A stretch of 64,000 nt of DNA from Geodermatophilus ruber (GCF_900114385.1 NZ_FOSW01000003.1:310001-374000), one strand, 5' to 3'; shown: positions 25,961 through 35,456, counted from the first letter of the stretch. Program-made: numbers and translations. Notes: generated from the letters alone by a model not told the origin.

Positions 25961-26518
25961 ATGTCCTGTCCGAACGTCGACGAGCCCCACCAGTGTGGGC
26001 CGAACAACCGCCCGGGCCTGGACGGCGGATTCCGGGCAGGCATCGACGTCCGGGTCAGCCTCCGGGCCGATGCGGGGTGGGGGTCCGCGACGTATGACGG
26101 TGCATGGTGGCCGCGCCGGTACGACCTGGCCGCCGAGTTGCCGGAGCTGATCGCCGAGCTGAGCCGACGGGGCGTCCGGGTCGAGCGGTTCGCGTACTCC
26201 CTGGCGGCCTGGCCACTGCTCCCGCGCAGGATCGCGGTCGCGGACGGGGTGGTCCGCGCCGGTGGCTTCCGCAGCATGGACCCCCAGGTCGTCAGTGTCA
26301 CCTGGGCCGGTGGCTCCCGGCGCGCCGATCTGCTCGTGGTGCCGCCGGAGACCGATGCGCTCACCGGCGCCCGCGCGCTCCGATTGTGCTGCACCCGCCG
26401 AGGCCTCCCCCGCTCGCCACAGATCGTGCTGGCCACTGCTCGGGCGACACCGGCCCCGCAGGTGTCGGTGCCCCATCAGCGGGACAGGCAGCTCTCGCGC
26501 GGGTTCGCGACGAGCTGA
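25961..26518 (+). CDS. DUF5994 family protein
   Basis: The product has 185 residues from the ATG at 25961, preceded by AGGGGGAAGG. After a Cys-containing opening (MSCPNVDEPHQCGP) the body is a DUF5994 domain: RVSLRADAG, YDGAWWPRRYDLAAELPELI, FAYSLAAWPLLPRRI, GGFRSMDPQVVSVTWAGG, ADLLVVPPETDALTGARAL. DUF5994 proteins are common in actinobacteria and have no established function. The first nine bases and the structured leader are those of the small zinc-ribbon genes 20 kb away, so the leader plus 'MSC' start seems to have been grafted onto this unrelated gene. Downstream is a perfect palindrome that probably ends transcription. Confidence 0.8.
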   Translation: MSCPNVDEPHQCGPNNRPGLDGGFRAGIDVRVSLRADAGWGSATYDGAWWPRRYDLAAELPELIAELSRRGVRVERFAYSLAAWPLLPRRIAVADGVVRAGGFRSMDPQVVSVTWAGGSRRADLLVVPPETDALTGARALRLCCTRRGLPRSPQIVLATARATPAPQVSVPHQRDRQLSRGFATS

Positions 26519-27103
26519 GCTCGGCATCCGCCGGTGTACACGGGGTGGCGATTGCCACGACCGCGACGGCCGTGGCCGGCGCCGCGGCCCTCGAGATCCC
26601 GATACAGGTACTCATGAGCGGTCGCCGGTGAGAGGACCGGGCGGTCGAGCACGGATCGACACCGCGGCGCCGTCCCACGGCGACTTCGCCCGGTGCCGCC
26701 ATGACACCGTAGGAACTGGCCGCCGCGAGGGCGGAGCAACGCCGCCACCGGGTTGACGGGTCCCGCCCGCAGGGCCTCGTCACCGTGCGGTCTCTGCCGG
26801 AGCCGTGCCGCGGCCGCGGCACGGCTCCGGCCGGGGCCAACGAGCTGGCCAGTCCGCTCCGGGCGCAGCCTGGCGATTGCCTGTCTCATCGGACGACTCC
26901 CACCAGACCGGTCTCTCACCTCCCGGCCGCGTCGGGCCTGCAGCCGCCGCGTCCACTCCCCCACTCCCGGGGTTCGGCGGAGGAGTTGCCGACCGCGGCC
27001 GGCCGCGCAGTGCCATCCATAGCGCCCGCCCGCCATGGGTGAGGTGTAGCCCGCACGTCGGCCACGGAACGTGAACGGATCGGGATGCGGGGGCGGTCGT
27101 AGG
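26519..27103. other. convergent intergenic region
   Basis: No supported gene. It separates the plus-strand DUF5994 gene from a small minus-strand gene and contains a perfect palindrome at 26796-26831. Confidence 0.4.
26796..26831. terminator. perfect 36-bp palindrome, likely bidirectional terminator
   Basis: Positions 26796-26813 and 26814-26831 are exact reverse complements with no spacer (18 bp per arm, GC-only core). It lies between two convergent genes, where a hairpin terminator serving both strands would be expected. No T-run follows, as is common in actinobacteria. Confidence 0.55.
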
Positions 27104-27289
27104 TCAGGTGGTCGGGGCGACGCCGATCGACTTCGCGGCAGGCCGGGCGGACATGGTCCGCGCCTGCTGCTCTCTCTCGTAACGATCCGTCGACACGGTG
27201 CCCAGGACGACGACGAAGGCCGTCAGTACCAGGAATCCGATCAAGGCCAGGGCCGGCCACAACATCAAGTGTTCGCTCTCCTCATCCAT
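27104..27289 (-). CDS. small single-pass membrane protein
   Basis: The product has 61 residues starting MDEESEHLMLW. One membrane helix (about 10-32, WPALALIGFLVLTAFVVVLG) is followed by a charged tail (STDRYEREQQARTMSARP). Length and layout are those of many unnamed actinobacterial small membrane proteins. A longer frame to 27400 would add 37 non-conserved residues, so the ATG at 27289 is preferred. No partner gene is adjacent. Confidence 0.6.
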   Translation of the reverse strand: MDEESEHLMLWPALALIGFLVLTAFVVVLGTVSTDRYEREQQARTMSARPAAKSIGVAPTT

Positions 27290-27751
27290 CGGGCGTGGAC
27301 CTGTCCGCGAGTGGTCGATACGGACGGCCGGCCGCGTACATGAACGCGACCCACACACGTCATCGCCGCCGACCGGCGTAGGGGTACCGGCCACGAACAC
27401 CTTCCTCTGTCGAGGGGCGAACCCGCAGAACAGCTCCGGCAGCCGCCCGCCGAATTCGACGGCCGCGTCCAGCAGAGCGAGCTTCCCGGCAGCTCCGTCA
27501 CCGCCGGCTGAGAACCCTTCCGGCCGCCGATTGGCCCAACGACGCCGGCCTGTCGCCTGCCGGCTGCCGGCTGCCGTGGAACGGGCGGCGCGGACGATGA
27601 CGAGAGCCGCAGAATCACGTAGGACCCGGTCGTCTGACCAGGCCCTCCGTGGTTGAGCTGCGGGTTCTCCCGAGCGCCGGATTCGGGGAAACGAATCCGG
27701 CTTTTCGGGACGAACCCCGACGCAGTGCGCCGGGGGTGTGCGGCGTCGTGC
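27290..27751. other. intergenic region
   Basis: No supported gene. Minus-strand frame 27265-27618 is composition-driven. Confidence 0.3.
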
Positions 27752-29416
27752 TCATCGCCGGGCGGGGGTGGGCAGCAGGCCCTCCTGGTGGTCGATTTCC
27801 CGCTCCAGCACCCGCAGGCCCGAGTCGGGCAGCTGGCCGACGTCTCGCAGGTGCACCAATCTCTCGCGCTCGGCGTCGAGGACGGCTCGCTGCGCCCGCA
27901 CCCCCGCCTCGTAGTGCGGGTTGAACGGGACCCCGTCCGAGGAGTTCGCCAGCACGTCCAACCGCTGCCGGTATTTGCGCAGCCGGCTCTCCAGCTGGTT
28001 GCGGAGGGCGTTGATCATCTGCCTGTCGACCGGGTCGTGGTCCTCCCGCTCCAGCTCGTCCAGCTGCTCGAGCCCGGCCTGCGCGGCTTCTGCGCGCGCC
28101 CGGTTCTGCAGCCGGGCCTGGTCGGCGGCGTTGGCGTGCAGGCCGAGTGCGCGGACGAGCGGCGCGAACGTCAGCCCCTGGCCGACGAGCGTGACCAGCA
28201 CGACGAGATAGGTGCAGAACAGCAGGAGGTCGCGCAGCGGGAACGGGGCGCCGCTCTCCGTGGTCATCGGCAGCGTCGAGATCGCCGCCAGGCTGATGAC
28301 TCCCCGTGTCCCGGCCCAGCTCAGCACGACCAGCTCACGGCCGGAGAACCGCTCGACGGCCCGGTCGCGGCTGTCCTCGGGGCGGTCCGCGGTGTCGCCG
28401 TCCGCGCGGCCGAGGCGGGTGTGCAGGGACTGCGGCAGCAGCAGCGTGAGCACCAGCCAGAGCGGACGGACCAGCAGGACGACGCCGACGGTGAGGAGGG
28501 AGGCGAGCACGACCGTCGAGATGTCGTACTGGCCCAACCCGGCCACGACCGCCGGCAGTTGCATGCCGATGAGCAGGAAGACGAACCCCTCGAGGAGAAA
28601 GTCGACCAGCCGCCAGACCGCGTCGACCTGCAGCCGGCTGGCACCGGACACCCTGCGGGGGGTGTCGTGGCCGATGACCAGTCCGGCCACCACCACGGCC
28701 AGCACCCCGGAGACGTGCAGCGCCTCGCCCAGCAGGTAGGCCCCGAACGGGGTCACCAGGGAGACCGCGTTCAGCGTCAGCGGGTCCTGCCACAGGCGGC
28801 GGATCCCGCGGACGGCGGTGGCCACCAGGAGCCCGACCGCGACGCCGCCGACGGAGGCCAGGACGAACTGGAGCGCGGTGGCGCCGGGAGAGAAGGATCC
28901 ACTGGTGGCCGCGGCGACCGCGACCGAGAGGAGGGTCAGCGCGGTGGCGTCGTTGAGCAGGCCCTCACCCTGGATCAGGGTGAGCAGCCGGGGCGGCAGC
29001 CCGACCCGGCGTCCCACCGCCAGTGCGGCCACCGGATCGGGCGGGGCGATCGCGGCGCCGAGCGCGACGCCCACGGCCAGGGTGGCCCCCGGGACCAGCA
29101 GGTCGAAGCTCACGCCGACCGCCAGCGCGCTGACGAGCACGAGCAGCACCGACAGGCTGATCACCGTGCCCAGGTTGCGGCGGATCGCCACCAGCGAGGA
29201 GTCCAGCGCCGCGCTGTACAGCAACGGCGGGATGACCACCGTCAGGATCAGGTGGGGATCGAGGACCATGTGCGGTCCGGGGATGAACGCGTACCCGATG
29301 CCGACCAGGGTCTTCAGTGCCGCGGCGGGCAGCCCCGTCCGCTCGGAGATCCGGTGGATCACCACGATCACGACAACCGTGGCGAGCACCAACAGCACCG
29401 TCGATTCGCCGTCCAC
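27752..29416 (-). CDS. Na+/H+ antiporter, CPA1 family
   Basis: The protein has 554 residues from the GTG at 29416. It has about a dozen membrane segments. Family motifs are the ion-binding region GAAIAPPDPVAALAVGRRVG with the paired acidic/hydrophobic site, GEGLLNDATALTLLSVAVA, and RELVVLSWAGTRGVISLAA in the second half. A cytoplasmic helical tail of about 120 residues (RAEAAQAGLEQLDELERED, LRKYRQRLDVL) follows the membrane domain. It exchanges cytoplasmic sodium (or potassium) for protons and so controls pH and salt balance. It is divergent from the SpoIIE phosphatase gene, with only 114 bases between them. Confidence 0.92.
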   Translation of the reverse strand: MDGESTVLLVLATVVVIVVIHRISERTGLPAAALKTLVGIGYAFIPGPHMVLDPHLILTVVIPPLLYSAALDSSLVAIRRNLGTVISLSVLLVLVSALAVGVSFDLLVPGATLAVGVALGAAIAPPDPVAALAVGRRVGLPPRLLTLIQGEGLLNDATALTLLSVAVAAATSGSFSPGATALQFVLASVGGVAVGLLVATAVRGIRRLWQDPLTLNAVSLVTPFGAYLLGEALHVSGVLAVVVAGLVIGHDTPRRVSGASRLQVDAVWRLVDFLLEGFVFLLIGMQLPAVVAGLGQYDISTVVLASLLTVGVVLLVRPLWLVLTLLLPQSLHTRLGRADGDTADRPEDSRDRAVERFSGRELVVLSWAGTRGVISLAAISTLPMTTESGAPFPLRDLLLFCTYLVVLVTLVGQGLTFAPLVRALGLHANAADQARLQNRARAEAAQAGLEQLDELEREDHDPVDRQMINALRNQLESRLRKYRQRLDVLANSSDGVPFNPHYEAGVRAQRAVLDAERERLVHLRDVGQLPDSGLRVLEREIDHQEGLLPTPARR

Positions 29417-29530
29417 GGCGTCAGTCTCGTCCGAGTGCCGGGCGGGCTCAGGTCGGGAGCCGGCCGACCACCGGCCGGATCGATGTGAGTTACCGGACCT
29501 TGCCCTCGCACGCCTCCTCGTGAAGAGTCG

Positions 29531-30898
29531 ATGAGCCGCGATCGGCGCGGACCGACCGGTTGGGCAGTGATGACGCAGCACGATGCACAGATCGACCGTG
29601 ACCTCCGCGGCCCGGAGGACGACGCGCTGACCGGTCTGGGGTTCGCCGACCCGGGCGGCAGAACCCGCGGCGAGAGCCTGGGCGAGCGCCTGCTGGGGTC
29701 CCTCCTCGACCGTGCGCACCTCATGCCACCGCGGCTGGTGGGCCCGCTGGTCGCCCAGGAGATCGCCGAGATGGGCGGGCGCGACGTCTCGATCTACCTG
29801 CAGGACTTCGACCACGCGACCCTGCGCCCGCTCCAGGGGCCGGGGCTGGTCGGTGAGGCGGAGCTGATCGACGACAGCCCCGCGGGTACCGCCTTCCGCA
29901 CCGACGAACGGTGCGAGGTGCATCAGGCCGACGGCAGCGTGCGGCTCTTCGTCCCGATGCTCGACGGCTCCGACCGCGTCGGCGTGCTCGCGCTGACCCT
30001 GCCGGAGGTCGACGACAACGACCGCCGGCTGGCCCAGCGCCTCGCCGGCCTGACCGCCGACCTGGTGGTGACCAAGTCCGGGTACACCGACACGTTCGCC
30101 CGCACCCGCATGACGGCCCCGATGAGCCTGTCGGCGCACCTGCAGTGGCAGATGCTGCCGCCGCTGGTGATGACCACCCCCGACGTCGCCCTCGCCGGGG
30201 CGCTGGAACCGGCCTACGAGGTCGGCGGGGACAGCTTCGACTACGCCCTCGAGGACCAGACGCTGCACCTCGCGGTGTTCGACGCCATGGGCCACGGCGT
30301 CGAGGCGGCCATCATGGCCACCCTGATGATCGCCGCCTACCGGCACGGCCGGATCAACGGCAGCGCGCTTCCCGAGATGTACCGGGAGATGGACGGCGTC
30401 ATGGCGTCCTCGTTCCCCGGACGGTTCGCCACCGCGATGCTCGGCAAGCTCGACACCGTCACGGGCGAGCTGACCTGGATCAACGCCGGTCACCCCAGCG
30501 GCCTGCTCATCCGCGACGGCCGCGTGGTCGACGAGCTGAGCGGCCCCATCACCCGGCCGGTCGGGTTCGGGCACGCCGCGCCGCACGTCCACGCGGCACA
30601 GTTGCGCCCCGGCGACCGCGTCCTCTTCTTCACCGACGGCGTCGTCGAGGAGCGGGTGGCCGGCGGCGGCCAGTTCGGCGAGCAGCGGTTGCGGCAGTTC
30701 ATCGAGGCGAACGCCCTGGAGCAGCTGCCCCCGGCGGAATCGGTCCGCTTGCTCTCGCACGCGCTGCTGAAGGGCCGCGGCGGGCGCACCAGCGACGACG
30801 CGTCGCTGCTCATGGTCGAGTGGAGCGGACCGCCCCGGGACGACGAGCTGGCACGCGGCATCCCTGGCGGGGTGCCGGCAGGGACGGTGCTCGCCTGA
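29531..30898 (+). CDS. GAF-SpoIIE PP2C-type serine phosphatase
   Basis: The protein has 455 residues. A GAF-like N-terminal sensor (about 60-180, DVSIYLQDFDHATLRPLQG, VRLFVPMLDGSDRVGVLALT) precedes a SpoIIE domain (about 210-435). That domain carries the metal-binding acidic motifs EVGGDSFDYAL, VFDAMGHGVEAAIMATL, INAGHPSGLLI, DRVLFFTDGVVEER and GRTSDDASLLMV. Such phosphatases act on anti-anti-sigma factors in partner-switching stress circuits. ATG at 29570 (MTQHDAQ) is an alternative start. An RsbW-like ATPase is encoded 240 bases downstream. No anti-anti-sigma gene is in the window. Confidence 0.9.
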   Translation: MSRDRRGPTGWAVMTQHDAQIDRDLRGPEDDALTGLGFADPGGRTRGESLGERLLGSLLDRAHLMPPRLVGPLVAQEIAEMGGRDVSIYLQDFDHATLRPLQGPGLVGEAELIDDSPAGTAFRTDERCEVHQADGSVRLFVPMLDGSDRVGVLALTLPEVDDNDRRLAQRLAGLTADLVVTKSGYTDTFARTRMTAPMSLSAHLQWQMLPPLVMTTPDVALAGALEPAYEVGGDSFDYALEDQTLHLAVFDAMGHGVEAAIMATLMIAAYRHGRINGSALPEMYREMDGVMASSFPGRFATAMLGKLDTVTGELTWINAGHPSGLLIRDGRVVDELSGPITRPVGFGHAAPHVHAAQLRPGDRVLFFTDGVVEERVAGGGQFGEQRLRQFIEANALEQLPPAESVRLLSHALLKGRGGRTSDDASLLMVEWSGPPRDDELARGIPGGVPAGTVLA

Positions 30899-31138
30899 CG
30901 TCGCGCTGCGCGGTAGCCCGGCGCCTGGTTGGGTGAGGCGGCCAGACGCCCACTCCCCACACCTCTCGTCCTGCTCGTGCGCTCTTCCCATCGCGTCGCC
31001 CCGGCGCCCATCGCAGGAATTCGAGGACTCCGGCCGTGCACATGACGCCTCCCTCCGGCGCCTCCCGTGGTTGAGGGCTTCCGGGTACCGACGCCCCGTG
31101 TCCCCCGGCAGTCCCCCGACCGCTGGGCCGGCGGCCAC

Positions 31139-31549
31139 ATGCCGCACGCCTACGACTGCTGGACCTGGGAGCTGAGGACGCTCGGGGACCTGCCCGGTGT
31201 GCGGGCCGCCGTCCGGCGGCACCTCGCCGACGACGACGTGCGGCCCACCCCGCCGGACAGCGAGGCGGCCGAGCGCTTGGTGCTGGCGCTGGACGAGCTG
31301 GCCTCCAACGGGCTGCGCCACGGCCGCTTGCCCGTCGGGCTGCGGGTGTGCCCGCTGCCCGACCACTGGCTGGTCGACGTCATGGACGCGGCCGTCGGCG
31401 CCCCGCCCTCGCCCGATCCGGGCCGCCCCGCCGGCCAGGGCGGGTACGGCCTGTTCGTCATTGCGGCGTACGCCACGGGCTACGGCTGGGTGGCCGAGCA
31501 CGAGTGCAAGCACGTCTGGGCGCTGCTCCCCCGCGTCGTCGTACGCTGA
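31139..31549 (+). CDS. ATP-binding anti-sigma/RsbW-like HATPase
   Basis: The product has 136 residues from the ATG at 31139 (GTG at 31067 would add 24 non-conserved residues). It is an HATPase_c fold of the serine-kinase type: LVLALDELASNGLRHG (N box, Glu-Asn), VDVMDAAVG (D box, degenerate), GQGGYGLFVIAAYATGYGW (G box). These proteins bind ATP and either sequester a sigma factor or phosphorylate an anti-anti-sigma factor. Its position behind the SpoIIE phosphatase suggests opposing functions in one circuit. The D box lacks the usual DxGxG, so kinase activity is uncertain. Confidence 0.85.
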   Translation: MPHAYDCWTWELRTLGDLPGVRAAVRRHLADDDVRPTPPDSEAAERLVLALDELASNGLRHGRLPVGLRVCPLPDHWLVDVMDAAVGAPPSPDPGRPAGQGGYGLFVIAAYATGYGWVAEHECKHVWALLPRVVVR

Positions 31550-31733
31550 CCGGCCCGAGCGCCGTCCGGCGCCCGGTCATGAGGGATCGGGCTCTGCTAC
31601 CCCGGCCCTGCGCTTCCGCTCCGCCGGGCCGGCGGCGCGCCCTTCGGGCCCACGATCCCGCCGCCGGCTCTCCATGAACGTCCATGGGGCGACCGCTACT
31701 TCGTCCGGCTGGCTGACACGGCGCCGCCTCCGC

Positions 31734-33380
31734 CTAACTCCGCGGCCGGCGGCGGGCAGGCGACCGAGTCCTGGCTGTGGGAGCACGGTCGGGGAACTGG
31801 CCGGTGAGGACGAGCTGCTCGGCCAGGACGCGCACCTTCACGTTGGCCGCCATCGACTCCTCGCTGAGCGCCCGGAAGGCCTGCTCGGCGGTCAGCTTGC
31901 CCCGTTCCATCAGGATGCCCTTGGCCTGCTCGATCACCGCCCGGGACGTCAGCGCGGTTCGCAGGTTCTCGACCTGGTTCCGGGCGCCACGGTAGGCGGA
32001 GGCGCTCCCTGCTGCGGCGGCCGCGAAGTCGGCGACGCGGGCGGCTGCCGCCCGACCGGCGGAGCCGAAGACCTGCGGCCCGGTCGCGTAGATGTTCAGT
32101 GATCCGGTGACCGGCCCGTCGGCGTCGATGACGAGCGGCACGGACAGGACGGACAGCGCGCCGTGCCCGGTGGCGCTCCGGGCGTACGCCGGCCAGCGGG
32201 GCTCTGTGCGGCTGTCGGGGATCTCGGTCGGCTCACCGGAGCGGGCCGCGTGCAGGCAGGGGCCGTCGTCCTGCTCGTACTGGCAGGCGTCGAGCTCGAG
32301 GGCGAGCTGTCCGGTGCTGGCCACGGTGGTCGCCTGGTTCTCGACCAGCAGGGTCACCGACACCTCGGCAGCTCCGGGTACCGACGTCTTCGCCAGGTCC
32401 GCGGCGGTGCCCAGCAGCCGCGGCAGGGACTGCTCCAGGACCGGTCGCCCGGGGAGGCGCCCCGGTGGGACGGCCACGTTCGGGTAGGAGCGGTTCGCGC
32501 CGGGCAGCGCCCGCCGGAAGGCGGTGAGGAAGGCGCGGCCCGCTGCTCCGCGCAGCGCCTCGTCCCGGTAGACGATGCCCAGCTCCCACAGGGGCGCGTC
32601 GGCCAGCGTCGCGACGTCGACCCGGCCGAAGACCTCACTGTTGGCACTCGACGCGGGGCCGTAGGAGATGCCCATGCCCTGGTGCACCAGGGCGAGGACG
32701 CCGAGCCAGGTATCGACCTCGAGCCGGATCTCCCGCTGCAGTCCGTGCTCGGCCAGCAGAGAGTCGAACAGCTGGCGCGCGAGCTGTGCCCGGGGCAGGT
32801 CGATGACGGCTTCGCCGATGAGCTCCCGAGGATGCACGTCGCGCGCGCCGGCCAGCCGGTGACCTGCGGGGCAGAGGACGACGAGCTGGTCGTGGACCAG
32901 CGGGTCGAAGCGGAGTGTGGACCCTGGGCGGTCGGTTCGGGGGGCGAGGGCGAAGTCGACCTGCCCGCTGGCCACCAGGTCCGGGGCGGTTCTCGCATCG
33001 GCCGGGAGCAATCGGACCTGCACGCCTGGGTGCTCCTGGTGGAAGCCGCGCAGCGTCTGGACCACGTCGATGATGCGCGGGGGGACCACGAAGGCGACGC
33101 GGACCGTGCCGCGCAGCAGGCCCTCGACCTCCGCTACGGCGTCCCGCGCACGTCCTGCCTGCTCGACCATCGCCCGCGCCGGCGCGAGGAAGGCCCGGCC
33201 GGCGTCGGTCAGCTCGGCGCCCCGGCGGCCGCGGATGAACAAGGTCGTGCCCAGGTCGCGTTCGAGGGCCAGCAACGAGGCCGACAGGCTCGACTGCACC
33301 ATGTAGACCCGTGCCGCGGCGGCGGTGAACGACCCCTCCTCCACCACGCTGAGAAAGTGCTCGAGCTGCCTCAACTCCAC
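31734..33380 (-). CDS. LysR-type regulator fused to GAF and ANTAR domains
   Basis: A 548-residue unbroken frame. Residues 1-60 are a LysR winged helix (VELRQLEHFLSVVEEGSFTA, SSLSASLLALERDLG, FIRGRRGAELTDAGRAFL). About 90-290 is a LysR effector domain (VRVAFVVPPRIIDVV, DLVASGQVDFALAPRTDRPG, GMGISYGPAS). A GAF domain follows at about 310-450 (LALELDACQYEQDDGPCLHA, ALSVLSVPLVI). An ANTAR RNA-binding domain lies at about 460-525 (ALTSRAVIEQAKGILMERGK, AFRALSEESMAANVKVRVLA). GAF-ANTAR proteins act as antiterminators; LysR proteins act at promoters. I know no common protein that joins them. GTG at 33380 gives the normal LysR start; GTG at 33419 adds 13 residues. Confidence 0.85.
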   Translation of the reverse strand: MELRQLEHFLSVVEEGSFTAAAARVYMVQSSLSASLLALERDLGTTLFIRGRRGAELTDAGRAFLAPARAMVEQAGRARDAVAEVEGLLRGTVRVAFVVPPRIIDVVQTLRGFHQEHPGVQVRLLPADARTAPDLVASGQVDFALAPRTDRPGSTLRFDPLVHDQLVVLCPAGHRLAGARDVHPRELIGEAVIDLPRAQLARQLFDSLLAEHGLQREIRLEVDTWLGVLALVHQGMGISYGPASSANSEVFGRVDVATLADAPLWELGIVYRDEALRGAAGRAFLTAFRRALPGANRSYPNVAVPPGRLPGRPVLEQSLPRLLGTAADLAKTSVPGAAEVSVTLLVENQATTVASTGQLALELDACQYEQDDGPCLHAARSGEPTEIPDSRTEPRWPAYARSATGHGALSVLSVPLVIDADGPVTGSLNIYATGPQVFGSAGRAAAARVADFAAAAAGSASAYRGARNQVENLRTALTSRAVIEQAKGILMERGKLTAEQAFRALSEESMAANVKVRVLAEQLVLTGQFPDRAPTARTRSPARRRPRS

Positions 33381-33474
33381 CTGATTAGATGCACATTCCG
33401 GGGACGGCAGAGCAATCACGGGTATCCACTGGTCGCCATCGTCGTAGACGATGGATGGGCGCCGCCACCGCTGC

Positions 33475-34686
33475 TCAGTCCAGCCGCAGCCGTCCGTCGA
33501 CCACGTCGCGGGCGACCTCGGTGAGCGTCCGGTCGATCACGAACGCACGGGCCCGGATTGCGCTGAGCGCACCGTCGATGGTGAGCCCCAGCTGCGCCGA
33601 GACGATCCCGGCGGCGAGCGACACCTCGCGGTAGGAGCCGGTCGTGCCATCCGGGACGAGCAGCTCGGTGTCGATCCGGTCGAGGTCGGCGAGCACGGCC
33701 ACCCCGGCCAGGTCGGCGAGCACCGCGGCGTCGATCCACTCGTCGGGGCCGGCGGGCTCCGGGGCGCGGCGGTACATCGTCAGCGTGCCGAGGACGGTGC
33801 CGGCGACGGAGAGAGGAAACGCCCACACGCCGGTGAGCCCGGCGGTCGCGGGCGTCCTCGCGAAGCCGGGCCAGCGGCCTCGCTCCGTGGCGACGTCGTA
33901 GAAGACCGGCGCCCGATCGGTGAGGGCGGTGAACGTGGGGCCCTCGCCGAGGGTGGACTGCAGCTCCTCGAGGGCCGCCGTCCACCGGTCGGTCGTCGCC
34001 AGGGATTCCTGCAGGCCGTCGCCGAGGCACGCCGTGACCGCCGCCCCGTCGACTCCCGCCAGGTTCGTCACGACGGCGCGGCACAGCGCATGGGACCAGC
34101 CACGCCAGGCGCGGTCGCTGACGCGGTCGCAGACGGCCTCCCACAGCTGCCGACGTCGCACGACGGCAGGAGAGGCGCCAGCCGGCCCTCGCGCCACGAC
34201 CAGCGCCGTCAGTGCCTCGCGCAGTCGCGCGGCCGCCACGGCTGCCCCCGGTGCCGGGCAGGGCGCAGTGAGCTGTGCCAGCGCGGTGATGTCCTGGGCG
34301 TGGTGCAGGATTCCCGTCACCCGGTCTCGTTCGTCCAGGACGGGGATGTTCACCGGACTCCAGGTCCGCTCGACGAACAGTCCCGAGCCCCGGACCGGCT
34401 CGACGTCGTACCGCTGCACCTGCATGGTGTGCGGTCGCGCCGAGCGCAGCACGTGGGTCAGGGACGCGGTCAGGTTGCGCACCCCGTGCGCCGCCGGGGT
34501 GTCGGGGTTGTCGGGGAACGCCTCGACGAGGACCTCGCCGAGCAGCGCCGTGCGGTCCCGCCCGCTGGTGGCCAGATAGGCGTCGTTGACCGCCCGAATC
34601 CGAAGGTTGACGTCGAGCAGCACGTAAGCGGCGGACCCATCGAGGAACTCCGGCCTCTCGGCCATGGCCCTCAACGCGTGGTGCAC
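33475..34686 (-). CDS. PAS-GAF-ANTAR-type regulator
   Basis: The protein has 403 residues. The GTG at 34686 is chosen because GGAGGAGG lies 5 bases before it. A PAS domain (about 15-140, FLDGSAAYVLLDVNLRIRAV, GILHHAQDITALAQL) is followed by a GAF domain (about 190-335, DGAAVTACLGDGLQESLATT, GEGPTFTALTDRAPVF, GVWAFPLSVAGTVLGTLTMY). A C-terminal ANTAR-like unit follows (YREVSLAAGIVSAQLGLTID, GALSAIRARAFVIDRTLTEV). The ANTAR part is divergent: it has AAGIVSAQLG where classical members have QAKGIL. Its gene ends 95 bases before the LysR-GAF-ANTAR gene begins, in the same direction, so the two may be co-regulated. Confidence 0.8.
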   Translation of the reverse strand: MHHALRAMAERPEFLDGSAAYVLLDVNLRIRAVNDAYLATSGRDRTALLGEVLVEAFPDNPDTPAAHGVRNLTASLTHVLRSARPHTMQVQRYDVEPVRGSGLFVERTWSPVNIPVLDERDRVTGILHHAQDITALAQLTAPCPAPGAAVAAARLREALTALVVARGPAGASPAVVRRRQLWEAVCDRVSDRAWRGWSHALCRAVVTNLAGVDGAAVTACLGDGLQESLATTDRWTAALEELQSTLGEGPTFTALTDRAPVFYDVATERGRWPGFARTPATAGLTGVWAFPLSVAGTVLGTLTMYRRAPEPAGPDEWIDAAVLADLAGVAVLADLDRIDTELLVPDGTTGSYREVSLAAGIVSAQLGLTIDGALSAIRARAFVIDRTLTEVARDVVDGRLRLD

Positions 34687-34835
34687 GGCGACCTCCTCCA
34701 AGCACGGCGCGCGGACCGGCCCATCCCGGGAGGTGGGTGGGTCGGTGGCGGCGAGAGTATGCAGCACGCTGCTCCCGGCGGGCGAGCCCCTGCGCGTCAG
34801 CCCGGCGGATCCTCCGCTGCGGGTGGGGGCCGGAC

Positions 34836-35168
34836 CTACGGGTACCAGATGCTGAGGAGTACCGGCTTACCCGCCGGATCGGCGAGCGCTTCCGGCTGGA
34901 CACCCTCGGCTCCCGGGAGCAGGCCGTCCTCGACGACTGATGACCCAGCGGGGCCTCGTCGGTGGTCGTGGTCAGGTAGGAGCTGCCTCTTCAACTCTCG
35001 GTGTTGCGCCTTCGCTGCCGTCATCGTCTCCCGCTGACGGTGATCGGCGGCATCTCCCTCTCGCACGAACACGGCCGTCCCGCCCCGACCGCTGTTCTGG
35101 AAGCTCTTCACCGTTCGGCGCATGTCTTCCCAGGCCGTGGCGACCTCATGCACTGCTTTCGTCACCAC
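34836..35168 (-). CDS. hypothetical protein (uncertain)
   Basis: A 110-codon frame starting MVTKAVHEVATAWEDMRRTV is hydrophilic and helical over its first 70 residues (REGDAADHRQRETMTAAKAQ, HRELKRQLLPDHDHRRG). The codon pattern is plausible but weaker than that of neighbours. The last 40 residues overlap a plus-strand fragment (EYRLTRRIGERFRLDTLGSR). No family, no clear ribosome-binding site. It may be a remnant. Confidence 0.35.
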   Translation of the reverse strand: MVTKAVHEVATAWEDMRRTVKSFQNSGRGGTAVFVREGDAADHRQRETMTAAKAQHRELKRQLLPDHDHRRGPAGSSVVEDGLLPGAEGVQPEALADPAGKPVLLSIWYP

Positions 35169-35456
35169 TCATTCGCGTATGGCGAAATGCAGATCGCCGG
35201 CACCGACCCCGCCCGGGCAACCCATGCCGCGACCCGCTTCGCACCGCCCCACGGGGCGTGATCCAGCAAGTCGGCCGGATGACATCCAAGTCGCCGTCCG
35301 GGTGGTCGGGTTGCGCCCGCCGGGGCGGGCCATCGCTCCCGGCCGGCGGCTGGCAGCCGTGACCGGGAACGGTCGCGTCCGGCCCCACCGATGAGCTTCG
35401 CGGGCCCGCGCGGTCCATCCGGTCGTACCCGTCCCGCATCGACCTGGAGATCCGCC

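Noticed and set aside
27653-29488. Long plus-strand open frame opposite the antiporter gene
   Set aside because: It is the mirror of a well-defined CPA1 antiporter; its Gln/His/Arg-rich translation is typical of an antisense shadow in GC-rich DNA.
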